A DNA stretch of 26,329 nt from Nemertoderma westbladi (taxonomy: Eukaryota; Xenacoelomorpha; Nemertodermatida; Nemertodermatidae): assembly GCA_032718475.1 (NCBI GenBank), contig JAUCBJ010000330.1, positions 1-26,329 on the forward strand, written 5' to 3'. The notes beneath the pieces are model-generated. The model was not told the origin of the DNA. It worked only from the letters and a program-made list of their open reading frames with translations, and made no database searches. Position numbers and translations under genes: made by a program. Below, piece by piece: positions 19,797-26,329 of this stretch (positions are counted from its first letter, which is position 1; each line of letters starts with the position of its first letter).

Positions 19797-20237
19797 ATGA
19801 GAAATGAGAAATATTTAATTTATTTAAGGAGTATGCATATTTTGGAATGAAATTGTATACCTAAATAAGAAACCCATGTCAAGAAGTTCTTATTTAAGGA
19901 CTTTTAGTATTTATGTGTACAATTTCGATGTCTTAATTAAGGTAAATTTAAAAAATCCCTCTTATTTAGGAACTGGTCGTATTTTTGATGCAATTTTAAA
20001 ACGCTTGTAGAAAAAAAACCGGACGGTGAAATGTTTTCTGGTTTTTTGCATTATGTTCAAGAAAGATCCAACTTTTATATTGTGAAATAAAATTATGCGG
20101 TATTTTTTACTGAAACAAGTTCCTGCATATTATGTCGAAAAAATATCCAAAAAAGGCCCAAACACCCCTAAATAAGAGCCATTTTCCTTAAATAAGAACC
20201 CACTTTTGGAGCTTATTTAAGGGTATGTTCCCTACTG
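19797..20237. repeat. Right terminal inverted repeat of element G
   Basis: Inverted match to 16848-17297, with small indels (for example ~7 bp missing near the AAAATACGACCAG segment). Confidence 0.9.
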
Positions 20238-20287
20238 GCAGGTACGCGTCCGAGTTTTGCAGCAGGAATTCCAACCTGGAATGTAGG

Positions 20288-22020
20288 TAGGTGTAGGTAG
20301 GTCTTTATAAACAACAATAATGAATAGGCCTACGGCGAACGCGGGTTTCCCGGTCCTGAACTACAACGTACCGTACCTCGAGGAGATGCAATATGGCGAA
20401 TGGGAAGGGGGGGGGGGGGGGGGGGGGTAAACGGAACTGACTGACTGAGCCACCACAAGGAGGAGCGAATCCGGGGAACGGGGGTACCCGGAATAACCAC
20501 GTGGAGATGCGAATCGATTACGGCGAATGGGAGGGGGGGGGGGGGATACACGGACATAGAAGCCGAAACCACTACTGCACAACGAGCTGACGAGGAGCGA
20601 TACTGTCTGTCTGTATCTCACTAAAAAGCATCCAGCGAAGAACCACGATATTGCCGTTCGGAGTCAGCGAGTTATCATATCCCAACCGCTTTTGTGGACT
20701 CAGACTCCCCAAATTTGAGTGTCGATTCCACCGATTAGATTTAGTGCAATTTTACCAGTTGCTTAAATGTTTAGATTATAATGTATAGCCTGATTAATAC
20801 TGAATATATATATTTCAGAGTTATTAATTATCCAATCATATATTTTTATACAGTATATTATTTACTCTACCATTTTCAAATTGCTTTAAATTATATGTTC
20901 ACAATATTTGTTAATTAAATTAATTAGACCCATATGTGTCTATATTCTCAATGTCTACAATATATTGATAATATCGCATGTTGATTTATACGTATTCTTC
21001 ATTTTATAAAGCTTACTGTGGCCGTTTTAATCTACTGTATGTTTTGTACTGTAAACTGTTGTATAATTTCCATGACATTTAAATGGATATTTATTGGATG
21101 ATTTGTTGTTAAAATAAATTCGCCGAGATGGGATTTACGTCAAGTCCCCCCCCCCCCCCTCTGCTTCCAAGTCCTAGATCCCCCATTGACATAACACAAT
21201 ATAGGCCTAGTATGAGTGAATTTAGGTGGTGTGAATAATGTGAAATAAAGTGCAAACAATGGGTAAGACGAACAAAAAGGAAAACAAGCTGACAAGTGGA
21301 AAGGAGATGTGATCTATTGCTTAGAAGGGAATGGTATGGGAGTCAAATACTGTGGGCTGGCGGTATGTGAAAAAATAAAACAAACTAACTTCCAGACATA
21401 CTTTTTACTTATAAAACAAAACAATCAAAACATATTAACACGTATTAACTATTAAGTATTAACTATTAACAAGAAAAACGGGAATGAACCTAAAAATCCC
21501 AAAACAGGAATGAACCTAAAAATCCCAATTATTGTTCCAATTGTTCATTGTTGTTCCATTTAGCTGGTAGTGAATGGTTCGCCAGCACCTGACAACAACA
21601 GCTTCATCCTTGAACAAAAAGTTGCAACTATTGCATTTCTTCGCACTAGTACAGAATTTAATACTATACTGTAGACTTGATATTACTGAAGTACTGTAGA
21701 AGTCCCTGTGACTGTACAGTTGATAAAGAGGGGCTGAGGGGGGCAGGGTTATGGTAGTCCTTCCTTAGTCACCGCAATCATGGTTAATTGTCCACTGTTA
21801 CTGTATGTTACTTAATAAATATAATAATATAATAATAATAATATAATAAAACTTAATAAATCAGATAAACGTTTGCTGCTTATACTGTACAGTAAAACCG
21901 TCTGTTGTTTGCCAGCAGACAGGTCTGCACGTTGATGTACCGTGGAGAGTACCGTTACATCCCTGATTGTGGATTGACGACCGTGCATCCCGTTACTGCA
22001 TGTTATCATGTTAAATTACA
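20288..22020. other. Non-coding DNA with poly-G tracts and short duplications
   Basis: No gene seen. GCGAATGGGA followed by poly-G occurs twice (G21 at 20407-20427, G13 at 20533-20545) in a degenerate ~130-bp duplication. A poly-C run lies near 21147-21160. GGAATGAACCTAAAAATCCC is directly duplicated at 21480-21499 and 21506-21525. Proline-rich frames over the G tracts are artefacts. Confidence 0.6.
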
Positions 22021-22052
22021 TTAATATCTATGGGACTACAGTACATCTACAT

Positions 22053-22137
22053 ACATTCACCCTACACGTGCATCTACATGTAGGCTACACCTACCTACAT
22101 GTAGCCTCTATGTAGGCTATACCTCTACGCAAAAGAT
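22053..22137. repeat. TACATGTAGG repeat block, right inverted copy
   Basis: Reverse complement of 15879-15979, lacking two short insertions. Adjoining TGTCCTTTTAATGACTTTT occurs beside both copies, but in opposite relative orientation. Confidence 0.8.
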
Positions 22138-22194
22138 TTACCCCTTTTATTGTCCTTTTAATGACTTTTTATGTATGTATTTCTTCAAACTGTC

Positions 22195-22330
22195 AGACTG
22201 ATGATTTCTGGACTGTCAGACAGTTGATTTCAACATGCCTATGTCTGTATGTCAAAACATTTAAAATTTGTTGATTTCTGGTCTGTCGGACAGTTGGTTT
22301 CACTATGCCTGTGCCAAAACATTCCATGAT
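22195..22330. repeat. Degenerate ~70-bp duplication with CTGTCAGACAG hairpins
   Basis: TTTCTGG(A/T)CTGTC(A/G)GACAGTTG, then TTTCA(A/C)(C/T)ATGCCT, then CAAAACATT occurs twice (from ~22205 and ~22276). A partial third copy, CTGTCAGACTGATG, precedes them. Confidence 0.65.
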
Positions 22331-22477
22331 TCCATGATTTATAGACTATGAGATAGAATTCCATATGCGCCTGTGGTAAAAGACTCTAAATTTAATAGTT
22401 TGTGGTTGTTGTCGATAATCGATTACGACATGACGTAGCCAAACACTCATTTTATAGCCAAAAACAATTACCAATTG

Positions 22478-23062
22478 ATGGAAAGGAGCAGGTTAAGGCC
22501 GGATTTTCTAACCAAAACAATAAACAGTCACTTTACCAAATCAGGGAAAGGAGCAGGTTACAGAGGCGGGATTTTCTAACCAAAACAATAAACGATCATT
22601 TAACTAATTGAGGGAAAGGAGCAGGTTACAGAGACGGGATTTTCTAACCAAAACAATAAACGATAACATTACCAATTGAGAGAAAGGAGCAGGTTACAGA
22701 TGCTGGATTTTCTAACCAAAACAATAAACAGTCATTTTACCAAATCAGGGAAAGGAGCAGGTTACAGAGACGGGATTTTCTAACCAAAACAATAAACGAA
22801 AACATTACCAATTGAGAGAAAGGAGCAGGTTACAGAGGCGGGATTTCCTAACCAAAACAATAAACGATCACTTAGTTAATTGAGGGAAAGGGGCAGGTTA
22901 CAGAGGCGGGATTTTCTAACCAAAACAATAAACAGTCACTTCACAAAATGAAGGAAAGGAGCAGGTTACAGAGGCGGGCCTTTCTAACCAAAACAATAAA
23001 CGGTAACTTTACCAAATCATGCAAAGGAGCAGGTTACAGATGAGGCGGGATTTTCTAACCAA
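22478..23062. repeat. 68-bp minisatellite, 9 units
   Basis: AAAGGAGCAGGTTACAGAGG, then CGGGATTTTCTAACC, then AAAACAATAAACG recurs about every 68 bp (starts near 22478, 22546, 22614, 22682, 22750, 22818, 22886, 22955 and 23023). Tails alternate between CCAAATCAGGG, CCAATTGAGAG and AATTGAGGG, hinting at higher-order units. Single related units lie at 7578-7640 (inside MITE C) and 14660-14745. Confidence 0.95.
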
Positions 23063-23070
23063 AACAACCG

Positions 23071-23517
23071 GTCAGCCGGTAGGCTTACCAGTACCGTATT
23101 TAAATGGTAGGCTACACAGTAGGCCTACAACACTACCGGTGCCGGTACCGGTACTAAGATACAGAAATGCCTGCTTTATACCTACATCTGTACATACAAT
23201 GCAGCAAAATAGTGCTATATATACTAATACCGGTACTGATAGCCTGAGAGAACAGCAGTAGAGAAACCGGTAGCATGGAACCTAACATATTAGATTTTTG
23301 GGGGACATAAAAAATAAAAAAAAAGGACAAAAAAAGGATTTAAACGGACAATAAAAATTATTGCGAATAGATAATCTAAGTACTCTGGAGTCCCGAATAG
23401 ACAGGGTGGGGTGGGTGGAATAAACACTCTGACAGGGTGGGTGGAAAAATTTCATTATGCTAATAGTCGGGGTGGCTGAAATAAACGTGGTGGGTGGAAA
23501 ATTTTAGGCCTACTTAC
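23071..23517. other. Non-coding DNA, ACCGGTA- and GGGTGGA-rich
   Basis: No gene seen. CCGGTACCGGTA-like words occur near 23075-23160, and GGGTGG(A/C)(A)-(A)AATAAAC repeats at 23404-23500. Confidence 0.5.
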
Positions 23518-23521
23518 TTAA

Positions 23522-25068
23522 CCCTATTAGTACCGGGCTATAAAATGTTGTATAAATACCGGGGGGGGGGGGGGAGTCATATTGACCCCCCCCCCCCCCC
23601 TCTAAAATCTACAAATATTTACGAAAACGTCTGATTTTTTGATTGTACGTAGGTATCACTTCTCTGGATCGGACCGAAAAAAAAAATTTTCGAAAAAATG
23701 TACTATATTGCAACACCAAAATTACAAGATTACAATTTGAAAGATTTTTGGCTAATTATTTTTCAATACAGGTTTTCTGGGGTGCAAAATACATTGGAAA
23801 ATATTTAAAAATGATATGATTACTATAAATGGTTGTTTAGTCCTCTCTGCGTAGGAAAAAAATGAAAAAAACAAGTAACCAGCACTTTTCAGTTAGAACA
23901 CAAAATTGTTAATTCACTTATACGATGCTATAAATTCACATTTTCAGGTTTTCGAGGGCGCTGATTCTAATGGAATACTTTTCTAATATGCCAGATCATT
24001 GCTACTTGTATTTTTCGGCGTAATTTGGCAAATTTTGGTGCTAGCACCAAATTTCGTACCCATCACCAAAAAGTACAAGTTTGCGATGTCCAGTGCTGTT
24101 TTTATTGATTCCATCGGATTGAGGACCCTCATAAACCCGTATAACGCAAGAAACAAGGTGATACTATCTACTTATCAATTTGCATATTTTCCAAAATTTG
24201 GTGCTGGCACAACAATTTTCACCCGCCGGCGAAAAATACAAGTTTGAGAACTCTTATGAAATTTTTACTGATTCCATTGAATTCAGAACCATCACAAACC
24301 CGTATAACGCAAGAAACAAGGTGACACAATCAATTGATATATTTGATGGTTTTCAAAATTTGGTGCTAGCACCACATTTTGCACCCACACCCGAAAAATG
24401 CAAGTTTGAGATGTCTAGTTAGATAATTATATTTTCCATTGAATTCAGAACTGCCATAAACCTCTAAAACGCAAGAAATAAATTGTCATAAGCAATTTTA
24501 TCTATTGAATGGATTTTCAAAATTTCGTGCTAGCACCAAAATTTGCACACAGCACCGAAAAATACAAGTTTGATACGCTTGGTGCAACTCGTATATATTT
24601 CATCGAATCCTGAACCCCAAAAAACCCCAATTGCGTAAAAAACTACTTTCAAACAATCAATTTACCAAATTGACTTATTTCAAAATTTGGTGCTGGCACC
24701 AAAATTTGGCACCCACCGAAAAAAACAAGTTTGAAATTTCTAAATCAATTTATATGAATTCCATCCAATTTCTAACACCAAAAGACCGGTGTAAATCAAA
24801 AATAGAGATGTTACAATTCATATTTAATGAAATGTAATTTTCAAAAAACGTCTCAAAAAAAGTGCCAAAAGTAGGGTTAAAAAATGGTGCTATAACTCGA
24901 AAAGTACCCAATATTTTTGAAAACGGTTTTCACTACTAGGAAGACAATAGATTTTTAGGAAAAGTCATAAAATTTCAGATTCCCAACTGCGTTTGTTTCA
25001 GAATTATAATAAAAAAACCACGGGGGGGGGGGGGTCATATTGACCCCCCCCCCCCGGGTTTAATAGGG
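23522..25068. mobile_element. Element H: 1,547-bp TTAA element with G/C hairpins at both ends
   Basis: TTAA flanks both ends (23518-23521 and 25069-25072). The ends are CCCTATTA...CCGGG and CCCGGG...TAATAGGG. Just inside each end a poly-G, TCATATTGA, poly-C palindrome can form a hairpin (23559-23600 and 25022-25057). TTAA with CCC...GGG ends is a piggyBac-type signature. The interior is a 163-bp tandem repeat with no transposase frame. Confidence 0.8.
23705..24870. repeat. 163-bp tandem repeat with GGTGCTAGCACC core
   Basis: Five clear cores lie at 24037, 24200, 24362, 24526 and 24689, spaced 163, 162, 164 and 163 bp. Each has AAATTTGGTGC(T)(A/G)GCACCAAA, then ACAAGTTTGA, then TTCCAT(T/C)GAATTC, then CGCAAGAAA(C/T)AA. 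Decayed cores appear one and two periods upstream (~23876 and ~23711) and perhaps one downstream (~24860). Confidence 0.9.
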
Positions 25069-25072
25069 TTAA

Positions 25073-25805
25073 CATATACAGTATGTTTAATGTTTAATAT
25101 TGAGGTGGAGGAAGCAGAAGCTTATTGCACCTGTGCAGACATAAGATAAAACTACTGTCAAAATATTTAAACTGAAACAAACTAAGTACCTTACCTACTA
25201 CTACCTAGCACTAATTAATGTTGGTTGATAAGAGTGTACGTAAACGAAAGTATGTAGCATAAAATCATACTTAAAAAAACATGTGTATAGTAATTTAAAT
25301 TATGGCTGTAGAGCATAGGGCTTAAAAATATCTTAAATTACACAAACTCAAACGTGAAATAAAATTATGGTTTACACAAATAGGATGAACAAATTTATAT
25401 ATTTAAAAACTTGATTTAATTATAGGTAGCATTTTTAAAATTGTGTTTCATTATTTGGTTAAAATTAAAAGAAAGTTAAGAATTAAATTAAGAAAGAACA
25501 GTAAAGCCGTGAGTAAAAACTATTGAAATGTAGGTTACATAGTTAAAAATGTCGATTTTATAGGATCAAAGTAAATATTATGCAGTTTGTCAATTAGTTA
25601 TTAAGATATTAATGAGGTCTAATGTGTATAATTACATGGAGATAAAAAGTTTTATTGGAGGTTAGAAAAAGTTAGTTAAAAAGTGGTGATATGACTGTTT
25701 TATCGACAGCCACTGCTAGATGGGACTATAGATACTTTAACTTGACTGATATACTGCAGTACTGCTGTACTGTCGTGACTGTCTGACTGCGATATGCCTG
25801 CCAAT
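25073..25805. other. AT-rich DNA, no gene seen
   Basis: No coding frame or clear repeat. TACTGCAGTACTGCTGTACTG lies near 25750-25772, next to the LINE tail. Confidence 0.5.
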
Positions 25806-26328
25806 GATAATAATAATAATAATAATGCACTCTTTTATTAATCATTAACATATAAAAATTAATTAAAAGGGAGAACATCACCCAGGTTACGGGCAACAAT
25901 TGCTCTTAAAAATATCGTTAAATTAAAATACTAAAATACATGTTTCTTATATATAGTAAAAATTACTAATCCAAAAATCTATCAAAACTACAATAAGGTA
26001 AAAGATCTACTTTTTTTAACAAGTTATTAAAAACATTAATATTGACTGCCATTTCTACTTCTGACGGTAAATCGTTCCATACACTTACTACCCTTTTTGA
26101 ATAGGAATACTTAGTTATCTCTAATCTAGTAAAACGTTTAAAAAGTTTATAGGAATGTCCTCTATTGCACCGCACCGTATTTGCAAAAGTAAAAAAAATT
26201 TCTTGTGGTAGATCAACAAGTTGATGTATAATGTTGTAAGTCATTGTAAGATCAAAAATATGTCGTCGTACTTCTAAAGGTTGTAGTTCTAAGATTCTCA
26301 GCCTGTTTAGATAACTTGTACGGCTTAA
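25806..26328 (-). mobile_element. 3' end of a second LINE (CR1/Rex-like), running off the window
   Basis: The minus strand carries the RT C-terminal region (26328-25966), a ~125-nt 3' UTR, AATAAA at 25839-25834 and a (TTA)n tail at 25826-25808. It continues past the right edge of the window. Confidence 0.85.
25966..26328 (-). CDS. LINE reverse transcriptase, C-terminal end (partial)
   Basis: The frame is open from the window edge to a TAG at 25968-25966, about 120 residues. It reads SYLNRLRILELQPLEVRRH, then TMTYNIIHQLVDL, then NRGHSYKLFK, then YSYSKRVVSVWNDLPSEV, then NVFNNLLKKVD. The SYLxRLxxLxLxxLExRR, RGHxxKLxK and RVxxxWNxLPxxV pattern is the usual C-terminal tail of CR1/Rex-type LINE polyproteins. 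The catalytic RT core must lie beyond the window. It differs from the 11-14 kb LINE in sequence and tail repeat, so it is a separate family. No frame damage is visible in this piece. It is not needed by any neighbour. Confidence 0.88.
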   Translation of the reverse strand, partial: LSRTSYLNRLRILELQPLEVRRHIFDLTMTYNIIHQLVDLPQEIFFTFANTVRCNRGHSYKLFKRFTRLEITKYSYSKRVVSVWNDLPSEVEMAVNINVFNNLLKKVDLLPYCSFDRFLD

Positions 26329-26329
26329 G

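Larger units (their letters stand above)
16848..20237. mobile_element. Element G: 3.39-kb transposon with ~445-bp TIRs, nested in F
   Basis: The ends 5'-CAGTAGGGAACATACCC are inverted at 16848 and 20237. The 5-bp duplication GCAGG flanks them (16843-16847 and 20238-20242). The arms run to ~17297 and from ~19797; the first ~73 bp are identical and the rest differ at only a few percent of positions by eye. Within the arms CCTTAAATAAG/CTTATTTAAGG-type motifs recur about nine times. The interior holds two short unrecognised frames and the 10-bp array. Long TIRs recall Mutator- or Polinton-like architecture, but a 5-bp duplication matches neither well, so the superfamily is left open. Confidence 0.85.
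15983..20279. mobile_element. Element F: outer transposon with 8-bp target duplication, split by element G
   Basis: A perfect 14-bp TIR CCAGGTTGGAATTC lies at 15983-15996, complemented at 20266-20279. An exact 8-bp direct repeat AATGTAGG flanks it (15975-15982 and 20280-20287). Removing inner element G and one of its duplications leaves ~905 bp. The interior is rich in GCGCGCACCTG-like motifs near the left end and again at 16735-16830, as expected of subterminal transposase sites. An 8-bp duplication fits hAT or P-type elements; the family is not identified. No transposase frame is present. Confidence 0.8.

Noticed and set aside
20330-20621. Proline-rich minus-strand frames
   Set aside because: They are created by poly-G tracts; no domain or splice support.
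24000-24837. NPYNARNKV-containing plus-strand frames
   Set aside because: The shared peptide comes from the 163-bp tandem repeat, in non-coding AT-rich DNA.

Overview
The window is animal genomic DNA. It holds part of one spliced host gene, and most of the rest is transposon-derived. The host gene is a CAMSAP/Patronin-family microtubule minus-end binding protein on the minus strand. Two long coding exons are visible: 9239-8172 (CC1 and CC2 coiled coils) and 4413-2134 (CC3 and a complete CKK domain, ending at a stop). A 3.76-kb phase-0 intron with a textbook donor and acceptor joins them. No calponin-homology (CH) exon is visible in the 17 kb upstream. The intact CKK domain, the APE-type LINE retrotransposons and the frequent AGGCCTA / ACCGGT words suggest a marine invertebrate, perhaps an echinoderm or hemichordate. 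That taxonomic guess is weak.

Layout: 221-1117 is element A, a TIR-bounded element filled with an 18-bp minisatellite. 2134-9239 is the CAMSAP gene. Its intron carries a relic of element A (4551-4690), a piggyBac-like TTAA element B (4892-5978), a 5'-truncated LINE tail (6007-6322), a 193-bp MITE C (7510-7702) and a GT-rich minisatellite. 10463-15637 is bracketed by inverted ends rich in a GTCCAATATTGGAC palindrome (element D). Inside this lie a long, still open LINE reading frame (14147-11340) and a second copy of the LINE tail (14289-14630). 15983-20279 is a nested pair: outer element F has an 8-bp target duplication and is split by inner element G. G has about 445-bp inverted repeats, a 5-bp target duplication and a 1.5-kb array of a 10-bp unit. 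22480-23070 is a nine-copy 68-bp minisatellite. 23522-25068 is a second TTAA element (H) containing a regular 163-bp repeat. 25806 to the window end is the 3' end of another LINE.

The recurring theme is several unrelated-looking, TIR-bounded, apparently non-autonomous elements, each with its own internal tandem or palindromic repeat family. No prokaryotic features, CRISPR arrays, rRNA genes or convincing tRNA genes were seen. All calls come from reading the sequence; no database search was run.
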